From JAYSYM01 sp964543475 (GTDB lineage Bacteria > Bdellovibrionota > Bdellovibrionia > Bdellovibrionales > JAMPXM01): a stretch of 64,000 bases of DNA. The stretch's first letter is position 1, and each line of letters starts with the position of its first letter. The stretch is taken from positions 434,001 through 498,000 of the forward strand of contig CAZIYJ010000001.1 of assembly GCA_964543475.1 (NCBI GenBank), read 5' to 3'. The position numbers and the translations under genes were made by a program. Below, one piece after another: positions 42,638 to 51,735 of the stretch. The notes under the pieces were generated by a model, which had not been told where the DNA came from, did not search any database, and worked only from the letters and a program-made list of their open reading frames with translations.

Positions 42638-43878
42638 AGTTCTTAGCACAGTATCTTCCGGTTCCAGAAATCGGCACGTCAATCACGGCTGCCGATTGTA
42701 TGCGTTTGGCTGTTTCAGAAGCGCGCAGAGGTATTGGCTTTGTTTCGCCTAATCCTCCTGTGGGCTGTGTGATCGTTGATCGAGATCACAAATTTTTGAC
42801 GAGTGGTCACCATCATCGATACGGGTTCGCTCACGCTGAGATCGATGCTCTCAACAAAATAAAAGATTTAAAACCATTCGAAGGCGCAACGTTTTATGTG
42901 ACGCTTGAGCCGTGTGCTCACGAGGGAAAAACAGGTTCGTGTGCCAAGGCATTGGCGAAGCTTCCTCTAAAGAGAGTCGTGTACGGTGTAGAAGATCCAT
43001 TTGAGCAGGTTCGGGGAGAAGGAGCAAAGATCCTTCACGCTGCAGGGATCGAAGCGCTGACCGTGCGAGAAGCGATTCCGTTTGATGCTGAAGCCCTGGA
43101 GCTCTTATGCGAGGAAGTCGCCGAAGCGTTTTTACATGCGCAGAGAACCAAGACTCCATTTGTCGCTCTTAAGGTCGCTTCGACACTGGATGGCCGAATG
43201 GCGCACTCATCTGGCGAGAGCAAATGGATCACCGAAGAACATGCTCGTCGCTACTCAAATTATCTTCGCGCTCATTACGACGCTGTGATGATTGGTCGAA
43301 ACACTTTCGTCGCTGATGATCCATCTCTGAATGTTCGCTTGCCTGGATTCGATGAAGAGCGAAATATAGTTATCTTGATCGACCCAAGCGGCAAGACGTT
43401 ACACGATCTGCCTAGCTCTAAGATTTTATCAGTGCGTTCACCTGAAAAAGTAATTGTGGTTTTAAGTGAGAGAGCATTGTCTCCCGAAGATCATCTTCAG
43501 AAGCAAGAGCTTGTGGCGATGGGAATTCGTTTCATCGAAGTTCCGTTTGATCGTGGAGCACACGAAGATGATTTAGCCGCGACCGCTCGTCAGCTGTTGA
43601 ATCCGCCTTTAGATGCCGCTTACATGCTTAAGCGATTATTTGAATTGAAAGTGAATTCAATTTTTGTCGAGGGTGGCGCACAAACATTCTCAAATTTATT
43701 AAATGCTAAAGTGGTTCAGCGTCTTCATCTATTCATGGCACCAAGTCTTCTTGGCGGCCGCGACGGTATGGCATGGACCGAAGACCTATCAACAGCGGCC
43801 TTCGCTCATCGCGCGCAACTTCGCCAAGGCAAGTGGCGCGAATTCGGCCCTGATCTTTACTTCACCGGACTGTTCTAA
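42622..43878 (+). CDS. ribD: riboflavin biosynthesis protein RibD (deaminase/reductase)
   Basis: This 418-residue bifunctional enzyme carries out two steps of riboflavin synthesis. The N-terminal deaminase has NPPVGCVIV, FAHAEIDAL (zinc His and catalytic Glu) and TLEPCAHEGKTGSCAKAL (zinc Cys pair). The C-terminal reductase begins VALKVASTLDGRMAHSSGES and has MIGRNTFVADDPSLNVR and SIFVEGGAQTFSNLL. I prefer the GTG at 42622; a TTG at 42613 is possible. No other rib gene is in the window, and its link to tyrosine catabolism is positional only. Confidence 0.93.
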   Translation: MAEEIEFLAQYLPVPEIGTSITAADCMRLAVSEARRGIGFVSPNPPVGCVIVDRDHKFLTSGHHHRYGFAHAEIDALNKIKDLKPFEGATFYVTLEPCAHEGKTGSCAKALAKLPLKRVVYGVEDPFEQVRGEGAKILHAAGIEALTVREAIPFDAEALELLCEEVAEAFLHAQRTKTPFVALKVASTLDGRMAHSSGESKWITEEHARRYSNYLRAHYDAVMIGRNTFVADDPSLNVRLPGFDEERNIVILIDPSGKTLHDLPSSKILSVRSPEKVIVVLSERALSPEDHLQKQELVAMGIRFIEVPFDRGAHEDDLAATARQLLNPPLDAAYMLKRLFELKVNSIFVEGGAQTFSNLLNAKVVQRLHLFMAPSLLGGRDGMAWTEDLSTAAFAHRAQLRQGKWREFGPDLYFTGLF

Positions 43879-44831
43879 GAGGGATAAAGTCCAATCTTTG
43901 GACTCTTATGTTTGCCGCGATATCTTTTCATCGAATCGAGAATCTTTTCTTTCTGCGTGCGAGGCAAATTTTCTGGAATGGTTTCGCCAAAATTTAGTAT
44001 GCGCTTATATTTGAATTGAATACCGTTAGAAGAATCATAAGTGACCAGGTAAATGGGTTTTCCAAAATCCATCAGTGCTGCTGCAGACGACTCGTACTGC
44101 ACGATAAAATGGTCTACATTGTCGAGCGTGAGTTTTCCGAAGATTAACGCTTCAATGAACTCTGGTTCGCGGCGAGTCTCTGGCAAGGTCTCTCGCGCTG
44201 CCATCCAATTACGATTGAATGTTCCGCGAAGCTTAGGTACGTCTTCCGGCTTTACACGTCCATGGATAATCTCTTGGCCCACTTGAAGACTGTCTCCATA
44301 TGTCCAGATGGCTTGCTGCTTTACGTTTGATTTTAGAACTGCGCCTGCTCCCCCGTAGAGGCTAGAGGCGTTGTAACCAGTGACTATACCTGAAAGCGAG
44401 TCCGTTCCGATGACGAGCGCGCTCTTTGGACGAAGCCCTTTTGACGCAAAATTATCAAGCTGCATACCGACGATTGAGTTCTCTACCTGTTCTCTCAAGG
44501 CAGTACCGAAAAACCCAGAAGACTTACCCGATTCATGTTGGTTCAAAAATCCTTTTTCCGAAATGCTCTTTGCATCTTTCGGGTGGAAAAAGAGAACGAG
44601 ATCAGCATCACGTTGAAAATCTACTTCAACTGAATTAGAAGCTGGGCGTGTCTTCGCATCCGCAGCTTTAACAGATTGAACAACGTACTCTGCGGCGTTT
44701 GAGACATGGAAAACTGCTCGACAGCTAGCAGAAGCAAAGGATGTCGCCGGAATTCCCAAAAAGAAAATGACGGCCAACGTCGCTAGCTTTGGCGAGTATA
44801 ATGGCCGATTAAAATTCAAAAATTGGCGCAT
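43875..44831 (-). CDS. secreted protein, possible ADP-ribosyltransferase-like fold
   Basis: This protein of 318 residues has a signal sequence with a long basic lead (hydrophobic core AVIFFLGIPATSFA). VLFFHPKDAKSISEKGFLNQ resembles the His-containing first strand and following Gly of ADP-ribosyltransferase-like folds, and EFIEALIFGKLTLDNVDHFIV resembles their C-terminal catalytic-Glu strand. This is a visual similarity only, and the protein may be unrelated. A longer start at 44885 exists but adds 18 residues before the signal. It ends tail-to-tail with ribD. Confidence 0.5.
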   Translation of the reverse strand: MRQFLNFNRPLYSPKLATLAVIFFLGIPATSFASASCRAVFHVSNAAEYVVQSVKAADAKTRPASNSVEVDFQRDADLVLFFHPKDAKSISEKGFLNQHESGKSSGFFGTALREQVENSIVGMQLDNFASKGLRPKSALVIGTDSLSGIVTGYNASSLYGGAGAVLKSNVKQQAIWTYGDSLQVGQEIIHGRVKPEDVPKLRGTFNRNWMAARETLPETRREPEFIEALIFGKLTLDNVDHFIVQYESSAAALMDFGKPIYLVTYDSSNGIQFKYKRILNFGETIPENLPRTQKEKILDSMKRYRGKHKSPKIGLYPS

Positions 44832-44888
44832 GTGGAACCTAAATGCACCATTGGTGCTGACTTCGTTTACTATTAGCGCGAGCAAAGG

Positions 44889-45272
44889 CTATCGAATGCT
44901 AAGTCGTGGCAAAATCACTTCGTAAGGATTTGCTTTACCCAAAAGACCTTTTGCTTCGAGCGCTTCATTTACTAATTTCTTGATATCAACAGATCCAGAA
45001 ACAGAGATGATTGCTTCACACATATCTTCAGTAGGAGAAGTGTCGAAGACATTAATTTGAATATCAGCAGAATTGAATGTGCCACTTTGAGTAACAATAA
45101 CTTCAGCTTCGAATTTAACTTCGTGCTTTGCGCATCCGCCGCCAGTTCTGTAAGAGACCTCTAAAATGCCGTTTTCGGCTTTTAAAGAGTTCACTCGAAA
45201 GATCTGGTTTCGCACTTCAGCTTGAGCAGAAACACTTACTAATAAAGATAAAACGGCTAAAACGATTTTCAT
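44889..45272 (-). CDS. small secreted protein, related to the 28456 protein
   Basis: This 127-residue exported protein has signal peptide MKIVLAVLSLLVSVSAQA. The mature part has GGGCAKHEVKF, VIVTQSGTF and DMCEAIISVSG. The TQSG and CEAI elements, in the same order and with one Cys before and one at CEAI, are shared with the secreted protein at 28456-28833, so the two are probably paralogues. The ATG at 45272 has GGAGA upstream. The function is unknown. Confidence 0.72.
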   Translation of the reverse strand: MKIVLAVLSLLVSVSAQAEVRNQIFRVNSLKAENGILEVSYRTGGGCAKHEVKFEAEVIVTQSGTFNSADIQINVFDTSPTEDMCEAIISVSGSVDIKKLVNEALEAKGLLGKANPYEVILPRLSIR

Positions 45273-45399
45273 AAATTCTCCAGTAGTTAAAATGATCAGG
45301 CATCTGAAGAGCAACCCTCGTGCCCCATAGGAAAAGCACTAATGCGCCATTGAGGGGTAGGGGGTGTCTACTGGTTTGACAGGGGACGTTTAGCGCCTG

Positions 45400-46194
45400 C
45401 TATTTCGATTTCAGCTTACGAATATTTTGCTGGAGAATAGTTTCAAGCAACCGAAGATCCTCTTCTCGAGGTTGGTTCTCGAGGAGCATCCGGTGAAGAG
45501 TAAGAGCGACGTTTACTTTAGGTTGATCAAGGGAGAAACCAAGCGCTTCAAGCCAAGCATCAATTGTTTTTTCTGGGTAATAGGCCTTAGACAAAGGCGG
45601 TGCTTCGACGGGAACCGAATCAAATGCATGAATGCGTTTCAAAAAACCTGCGACGATGTGCAAAGACAAAAGCACGGCATGCGAAATATTGAGTGACGAA
45701 ATTTCACCTGCGACCGGCAGTGAGCACAAGTGATGACAAAGCTTCATGTCTTCAGCTGAAAGTCCGTCGTCTTCTTGGCCGAAGAATAAATAGATAGGTG
45801 AAGCTATATTAAAAAGATCACGCGAACTCGCATCACCCTGATCCGCAAGAATTTTATTCTCTGAAAACAGCAACGATTCAAGTTTAGTGTCGAGCATCTC
45901 AGGCGACCGTAGACGATTGTCTTTTCCGGTGAGAGCAATGCGAACTCCGGTTCCCTCAGCCTCATAGAAAGCATCGAGCGAAGGGTAAATCGTGGCTTGC
46001 TCTAGAGGACGCTGGCCGTTAGCAGCACCTTGGCGAGCTTCATGAGTTTGATGATCGAATCCAGCTCCAACGATAATCAAACGGCCTGCACCAATGTTCG
46101 CAATGGCTCGAGAACACATCCCGACATTGCGTGGATAGATCGGGCGAACTAAAACGACATTAATGCGTGAGAAAGGCGGGATGATCTGCGCCAT
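45400..46194 (-). CDS. trmJ: TrmJ-type tRNA 2'-O-methyltransferase (SPOUT family)
   Basis: This 264-residue cytoplasmic enzyme is a knotted SPOUT methyltransferase. INVVLVRPIYPRNVGMCSRA is the family start (N-x-G with the substrate Arg), IYLFFGQEDDGLSAEDM is motif 2, and CSLPVAGEISSLNISHAVLL is motif 3. TrmJ modifies position 32 of certain tRNAs. The helical C-terminal 90 residues match TrmJ rather than the shorter TrmL. It lies 2 nt after the aromatic hydroxylase gene. Confidence 0.85.
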   Translation of the reverse strand: MAQIIPPFSRINVVLVRPIYPRNVGMCSRAIANIGAGRLIIVGAGFDHQTHEARQGAANGQRPLEQATIYPSLDAFYEAEGTGVRIALTGKDNRLRSPEMLDTKLESLLFSENKILADQGDASSRDLFNIASPIYLFFGQEDDGLSAEDMKLCHHLCSLPVAGEISSLNISHAVLLSLHIVAGFLKRIHAFDSVPVEAPPLSKAYYPEKTIDAWLEALGFSLDQPKVNVALTLHRMLLENQPREEDLRLLETILQQNIRKLKSK

Positions 46195-46196
46195 GA

Positions 46197-47897
46197 CTAT
46201 AAGTTAAGGATCTTAAGGCCTGCACGTAAAGGCGAATCCAAATCTTCAAATTCAGTTCGTGCTTTCAGGCCGGCAAGCAGGCGTGGATACCAAGAAGGCT
46301 TATTAGGTAGCGGTGCTCCGATTTCTAAAATTTCAAGTCGAGCTAACCATTCTCCCGGATAGCGTTCGTCGAGCACAGCAATCAGCTCATCAAGACGCTT
46401 CATTCGCTCTGCCTCAGTCATCCCGACAGTTTCACGAAGAGTTCTAATTTCAGCGTACAGACGATGTTTTGCTAATTCTTCTTTAGAATAGATTCGACGT
46501 GGAATCACTTTGGCAACGAAGTCGTCTGCAAATCCATAACCTTCGCGATCTGCAGGGCTGCCGAACACTGAAGTCACTTTTTCGCCGACAGCCAAATCAA
46601 ATTCGCCCCAAGCTGGATCAAAGAGAATTTTATCTCCAAGTTTCACAGTGCAATCGGTAAACGTTACGAGAACTATTTTGTTCTTAACTTGAGTTGAGCT
46701 TTTAAATTTACCGACGATATCAACGCCGCATTCAAATTTTAATTTTACTAAATCACCCATCTTAAACGATGAAAAATCAGGCCGACTTTCGATGTTGCCA
46801 ACCGGAGCTCCGAAACCTTCGGGGTGACGTTCGCGACCATGACCCGCGAGCTGCTTCATCTCGTGTGATAACTGAGTGGGGCCGTCGAATTGTAAGTAGC
46901 AAGGTTCGCCGTTGTGAGCGATGAAGTCTTTTAAAACGCCTGAGATCTGCAAACCCGAATTGAGCTCTACGGTATTTACAAGGCCCGACGTCTTTGCTTT
47001 TTGCAAACCTTCAACGCCACCTTTTTTAAATGCAAGCGTTGCACTCATCTGATCAAGAACTCGAGCGAGAGTTTCGAAGTCAGGAGTGACGAAGAGTTGT
47101 GGCTGCTTTTCAGTGATGTCATAAGAGTAGTTGATACAATCAAGCGTGAGCTTAATTTTTTTCACTTTAGGATCAAGACAACTGCGCGCTTCCCCAACCG
47201 ATGAAAGAATTCCGGCGCCAAAAATTTGCGGATTCTCTAGGTCTCCGATTAATCCATACTCCGCCGTCCACCAATTCATTCTTCCGAGTAGTGCAGCCTC
47301 GGAAGGCTCACCCATGGTGGCGCTTACGGCAGTCAATTTTGTCTCAGCATCTTTGATTTGCTCGGGAGTCGAATTATGGGCCTCTTTCAAGTCTGAAAGA
47401 ATGCGGATGGCCTCGTACAACTCCATATCTTTTCTGTTCACAATCGCTTTTCGAGCTACTTGCGCGTAGCTCTTCAGATAAGAAGCAAATGCAGGATCAA
47501 CTAAGATCGGAGCATGCCCTGCTGCCTCATGAACTATGTCGGGCGCAGGAGTGTAAAGTAGGTGATCGATAGTTCTCATGTCAGATGCGATCGGTAGATA
47601 TCCAAGTGCTTGAAGTTCCATGAACGCTGCGGGAGGAATAAATCCGCTGACAGCAACAGCCTTCCAGCCAAACTTTTGAATACGGAGACTGATTTCGTCA
47701 ACTAATGGAATTCGATCAACATCAATTCCGGTTTTTTCAAGTCCATCTAGATAACACGGATGCGCATGCTCGCTTAAGTAAGCGCGAAGCTGTCGCATGA
47801 TACATCTCCAGACAGCTTGATCGATCGGAGTGTAGCGGGAGTAATCCTGCTCCACCACGTATCGCTTCAAGTGCGGAGGTACATCTCTTAAACTCAT
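46197..47897 (-). CDS. aromatic amino acid hydroxylase (phenylalanine 4-monooxygenase-like) with long C-terminal extension
   Basis: This 566-residue protein has a hydroxylase catalytic domain in its first 300 residues: IVHEAAGHAPIL supplies the two iron His ligands (spacing as in the HDxxGH motif) and WWTAEYGLIG the Glu ligand. The enzyme would convert phenylalanine to tyrosine with a pterin and oxygen, feeding hpd and hmgA at 40476-42637. Bacterial phenylalanine hydroxylases are usually about 260-300 residues; here about 260 more residues follow, beta-rich at first, then helical and charged. These could be a regulatory or binding module. It overlaps hldD by 4 nt. Confidence 0.85.
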   Translation of the reverse strand: MSLRDVPPHLKRYVVEQDYSRYTPIDQAVWRCIMRQLRAYLSEHAHPCYLDGLEKTGIDVDRIPLVDEISLRIQKFGWKAVAVSGFIPPAAFMELQALGYLPIASDMRTIDHLLYTPAPDIVHEAAGHAPILVDPAFASYLKSYAQVARKAIVNRKDMELYEAIRILSDLKEAHNSTPEQIKDAETKLTAVSATMGEPSEAALLGRMNWWTAEYGLIGDLENPQIFGAGILSSVGEARSCLDPKVKKIKLTLDCINYSYDITEKQPQLFVTPDFETLARVLDQMSATLAFKKGGVEGLQKAKTSGLVNTVELNSGLQISGVLKDFIAHNGEPCYLQFDGPTQLSHEMKQLAGHGRERHPEGFGAPVGNIESRPDFSSFKMGDLVKLKFECGVDIVGKFKSSTQVKNKIVLVTFTDCTVKLGDKILFDPAWGEFDLAVGEKVTSVFGSPADREGYGFADDFVAKVIPRRIYSKEELAKHRLYAEIRTLRETVGMTEAERMKRLDELIAVLDERYPGEWLARLEILEIGAPLPNKPSWYPRLLAGLKARTEFEDLDSPLRAGLKILNL

Positions 47898-48865
47898 AAG
47901 TGTGGATCGACTTTCGATAAGTAATTTTGAACGTAATCTTCAATTCCTTTTTCAAGAGGGAACTGAGGTTCGCTTAAACCCAAAGCTTTAGCGCGATTCA
48001 TTTTCGCTTCAGTGAAATACTGATAGCGAGGGCGCATCTCTTCGGGCACGTCGATCCACTCTATCTTTAATGGGCGCGACATATTTTTAAAAGTTGCTTC
48101 AGCTAATTCCATCCATGCACGAGCTTTTCCGTAACCCATGTTGTAGATGCCGGAACCCGACGACATCTTCGTTAACTCATACATCCAAAGAGTGATGTCT
48201 TTAACGTAAACGAAATCTCTTAGCTGCCAACCATCTTTGTATTTTGGATTGTGCGATCTGAACAGTTGAAGCGAACCCTTAATGCTAATTTGATTGAACG
48301 CCTTGTAGACGACGCTCGACATGTTTCCTTTGTGATATTCGTTTGGACCGTAAACGTTAAAGAACCGAAGACCAAACCATGAGGGAGGAGTTGCGGTCTG
48401 TTTTACTGCCCAGCGATCAAAGGCAGCTTTAGATTCACCATAAGGGTTTAGCGGCTTGAAAATATCTGGTGGGCTCGCATCGTCGAAGCCTTCATCTCCA
48501 GCGCCATAAACAGCGCCACTGCTAGCAAAGATAAAGCCCTTTTTGTTAGAAGTGCACCACTCCCACAAGCGTTGAGTGTAAAGAGTATTATTTTCTTTCA
48601 AAAATTCTACATTGAGTTCGGTCGTATCTGAACAGGCCCCCATGTGAATGATCCATTGGACCCCGGCCTTAGCTTCAGATTGGTTTAAGTAGTCGAAGAG
48701 TTCAGTGTGCTTGAGGAATTTCGAGTACTTGCGACCAGCTAGCAGGCCTGGGCGGGCTTCAGGAGTAACTGCATCGACGCAAACGATATCGGTGATCCCT
48801 CGATTATTGAGTTCCCACACCATTGCGCTGCCAATAAAGCCCGTAGCTCCAGTAACGATAAACAT
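47894..48865 (-). CDS. hldD: ADP-L-glycero-D-manno-heptose 6-epimerase
   Basis: This 323-residue extended short-chain dehydrogenase makes the heptose donor for LPS core. It begins IVTGATGFIGSAMVWELNNR (NAD(P) loop), has IIHMGACSDTTELNVEF, the HldD-specific segment, and the catalytic Tyr-Lys pair in NPYGESKAAFDRW. It supports a Gram-negative envelope with heptose-containing LPS. No other LPS genes are in the window. Confidence 0.93.
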   Translation of the reverse strand: MFIVTGATGFIGSAMVWELNNRGITDIVCVDAVTPEARPGLLAGRKYSKFLKHTELFDYLNQSEAKAGVQWIIHMGACSDTTELNVEFLKENNTLYTQRLWEWCTSNKKGFIFASSGAVYGAGDEGFDDASPPDIFKPLNPYGESKAAFDRWAVKQTATPPSWFGLRFFNVYGPNEYHKGNMSSVVYKAFNQISIKGSLQLFRSHNPKYKDGWQLRDFVYVKDITLWMYELTKMSSGSGIYNMGYGKARAWMELAEATFKNMSRPLKIEWIDVPEEMRPRYQYFTEAKMNRAKALGLSEPQFPLEKGIEDYVQNYLSKVDPHL

Positions 48866-48944
48866 GGCGGTACCCTATCATTTTCGGGGGGGATTAAAAA
48901 GCTGCTTTTAGTCGGAATTAGGCTCGTGTTACAACCTTGGTCCC

Positions 48945-49703
48945 ATGGCAAAAGCGCCCGCTATCGAAGAATTTAAACAGTATGAGTGGATCGCCGCAGC
49001 CCCTAGTGTTCCTAGGAGCAAGCAGCGCCTTATGATCGTACTTCACGGGCGTGGCGATAATCTGAAGTCGTTTCGTTCAATCAAAGAAGAGCTAAAGCTG
49101 CCTGAGATGAACTATCTTTTGCTGAACGCCCCTCGAAGCTACGACGGCGGCTTTACTTGGTATGCATTCCCACCAAAACAATCCAATGGAGTTCTACTAG
49201 CTCGAAAGAAACTGACGGCTCTTTTGCACGAACTTGAGTTTCAAGGTTGGCCGCCAGAAGAAATTTTTTTCTATGGATTCTCGCAAGGTTGTCTTGTGAG
49301 CTGTGACTTCGCAATGAATTCTGGGATCAAAGTTGCAGGCATTATTGGAATCAGTGGCTACATTTATTTCTTTGAGAACTGGAAGCGTAAGCTTACGCAG
49401 TCGTCGTTTGCAACGCCAATGCTTGTGACCCATGGTGTGTTTGATGAAGATCTTCCGATGCTTGAAACACGTGAGCACGTCGAAAAATTAAAGGCTGCGG
49501 GTTTAAATATTCTTTGGAAAGAATTTAACAAAGCACATGAGATTGACGAAGAAATTGAAACGCCATTTATTCGCCAGTGGGTAAAAGCACAAATCAATCG
49601 GACAGCATCAAAAGAGCCATCGCTTGTTCAGGCAGTATTTAAATTTCTTCTTGGTAGTCGCGGGCGATCTGGACGAGTTTCTGGAACAGCTGTCCGACGT
49701 TAG
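48945..49703 (+). CDS. alpha/beta-hydrolase, phospholipase/carboxylesterase family
   Basis: This 252-residue cytoplasmic hydrolase has IVLHGRGDNLKSF (oxyanion region), FFYGFSQGCLVSCD with the nucleophile Ser in GFSQG, THGVFDEDLP with the Asp, and NKAHEIDEE with the His. The family cleaves short acyl esters. The C-terminus (about 30 residues, basic) extends past the domain and overlaps the convergent SelO-like gene by 65 nt. No ribosome-binding site is seen. Confidence 0.85.
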   Translation: MAKAPAIEEFKQYEWIAAAPSVPRSKQRLMIVLHGRGDNLKSFRSIKEELKLPEMNYLLLNAPRSYDGGFTWYAFPPKQSNGVLLARKKLTALLHELEFQGWPPEEIFFYGFSQGCLVSCDFAMNSGIKVAGIIGISGYIYFFENWKRKLTQSSFATPMLVTHGVFDEDLPMLETREHVEKLKAAGLNILWKEFNKAHEIDEEIETPFIRQWVKAQINRTASKEPSLVQAVFKFLLGSRGRSGRVSGTAVRR

Positions 49704-51528
49704 ACTTTAAGTTCACAAGCTTTCCGCTTGCCTTCTTTTTTTGTCCGGCCTGACTTTCTACAAATAATTCCATCGCAAGTTGTGCTTCTGCATGGGTAAA
49801 CCCAGAGCGCTTCGAATTTAAAATGGCTTCTGTTAAAAACTGAGAAGCGTTTCCGGTAATTCGGCCTTGGGCGTTTTCGAGAGAAGCTTGTTGGCGAATC
49901 TCTCGCAGAGTTTTAGTTGGGTTATTTTCGATCGCAACTTTAAGCAGCTGTGTATAGCAAGCGCTGAAGTTTCTAATTTTGGTCTTAAGTGAATTAGAGA
50001 GTTTTAGATCGGCTCGCTTCGAATGACTTGAAGCTGATAACCTTAAAAATTCAATCGGGCTTAAGAATTCAGAATCTTTCACGATGTTTTTTGGATCAAA
50101 TTTATTAGGCAATTCGCAAAGTACATTTCTCATGTTAAAGATCGCAGGCCGATTAACTCCGTCTGGTACTTTTGCTTGCTTCGCTTTAGTTTTCACTCGC
50201 TCGAGAACAGAGAATGAGTGATAAAGATCCTCTACTAACTTCGCATTCTTTTTCAGAAGTTTTTTAGAAATATCCTCGCTGAGCCCGATCTGCTTTAAAA
50301 ACTCTTCACGTAACCCTTGGTCGAAGCGGCTATCAAACAAGCGAACACTTTCGTGCTGAGCAAACTGCTCAATCGGCTTTCGCGTTTTTGTTTTAACGAA
50401 ATCGATAGCTTGAGCAAAAGCTTGAACGATATTGCGAGCCTTACCACGTTGCTCATTGAGTGTTGTCGAGAACCGTTCAACGTCGTCGTATCGATACTGA
50501 TCGTGACGAAGCCCGAACTGGCGAACGCTTCCGTAGTCAATAATTCCGGCGTCGCCAAGAATATTATCTCCGTCCCACTCCATCCAAACAAAGATGTACT
50601 GGCGCTCAAGACGAGCTGCGAACTTAGCAAAGTTCTCGCTGACTAAGTTCAAGACTTTATCGTAATCACCGCGGCGAACTTGCCAAGCGCCATTTTTAAT
50701 TTGGCGATCAATGAAATAATCGAATGATTGCTTAAGTAAGTCGTGTCGACCTTGTTTTGCGTACAAAAATAAATGGGCGGGACGAAGTAGATTAGGGGCA
50801 GCGCGAACACCGATCCCTGCGCCATTTCCTAAATCGATAACGGCCAATACTCTTTCAGTCGCAATACCCTGACGATGAAAAACTTCAGACATCAAGGCTG
50901 AAGCGTAAAGCTCATCAGTATCTGCAAGTCCACAGCTATAGCCAAACGAATCGTCGCCAGTTTTTAGTGGCTTGTTGGCAACAACGGCACCTGGTGCGAG
51001 GGCCGTCACTCCGGTGCCGCGACTGCTGACATCCCAAGTAATTCCATTGTTAGTGATGATACCGTTCCAAATACTTCGTCCGTCACCAGAAGTTTTGCCT
51101 TGCTTATTGCTGTGCTGAATCTGCAAGTAACGAGTTGCCATGTACTTATTTGGCTTGATTTGTTCTTTAGCGATCTTTGTTCCGTTGGCTTGATCGTATT
51201 CGTTGATAATTTGAATACAGAAAGTCTCGAGAATTTTTTCGGTGAGATCAGGAGTTAATTCTTTTTCGTGATTTTCTGCGATAAGGCCCATGTCTTGTGC
51301 GAGAGCAAAGTTGAAGTAAACAATCTTCCCTCCCTTAAGCTGTTTCACTGGATAGAGAAGATATCCTTCGGGCACAGCTTCTTGATACGGGTGAGTTCCA
51401 TTGATTTGATCGAACGAGTGATACGACTTTTCAACGGCACGCGGTCTGCGTGCAGGGTTGCGCGAAATCGAGGGTGCGCTGTGCTGTTCCAGATTCGTAG
51501 GCAGCGGCGCTAGTCGTCTTTTAGACAT
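49639..51528 (-). CDS. divergent SelO-like (YdiU) protein adenylyltransferase
   Basis: This 629-residue protein resembles the SelO pseudokinase family, which attaches AMP to proteins. Matching parts are TSGDGRSIWNGI, WDVSSRGTGVTALAPG, LYASALMSEVFHRQGIATERV and, for the metal site, WMEWDGDNILGDAGIIDYG (Asn and Asp), followed by FGLRHDQYRYDD. It differs from typical SelO in having a long C-terminal helical part (about 390-629) with many basic residues. The start is the ATG at 51528 after CGGGAG; a frame from 51558 also exists. Function is inferred from the fold only. Confidence 0.72.
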   Translation of the reverse strand: MSKRRLAPLPTNLEQHSAPSISRNPARRPRAVEKSYHSFDQINGTHPYQEAVPEGYLLYPVKQLKGGKIVYFNFALAQDMGLIAENHEKELTPDLTEKILETFCIQIINEYDQANGTKIAKEQIKPNKYMATRYLQIQHSNKQGKTSGDGRSIWNGIITNNGITWDVSSRGTGVTALAPGAVVANKPLKTGDDSFGYSCGLADTDELYASALMSEVFHRQGIATERVLAVIDLGNGAGIGVRAAPNLLRPAHLFLYAKQGRHDLLKQSFDYFIDRQIKNGAWQVRRGDYDKVLNLVSENFAKFAARLERQYIFVWMEWDGDNILGDAGIIDYGSVRQFGLRHDQYRYDDVERFSTTLNEQRGKARNIVQAFAQAIDFVKTKTRKPIEQFAQHESVRLFDSRFDQGLREEFLKQIGLSEDISKKLLKKNAKLVEDLYHSFSVLERVKTKAKQAKVPDGVNRPAIFNMRNVLCELPNKFDPKNIVKDSEFLSPIEFLRLSASSHSKRADLKLSNSLKTKIRNFSACYTQLLKVAIENNPTKTLREIRQQASLENAQGRITGNASQFLTEAILNSKRSGFTHAEAQLAMELFVESQAGQKKKASGKLVNLKSNVGQLFQKLVQIARDYQEEI

Positions 51529-51735
51529 TAACTCCCGTTCGGTTCGAGCTATGTACACGGATGTACAAAGCTATTTCAATACTTTGCCTTGATTGTACGC
51601 GAGGGCTCGCTGAGAGCCTAAACTAGAATTGATTATTAGCTCGAAAAGCTAGACCAACGCACAGGCTTTTTAGATTGCGTCGCTAATTGCACATCCTATT
51701 TCAGACGCTACATCAAGTAGCGACAATGGAGATAT

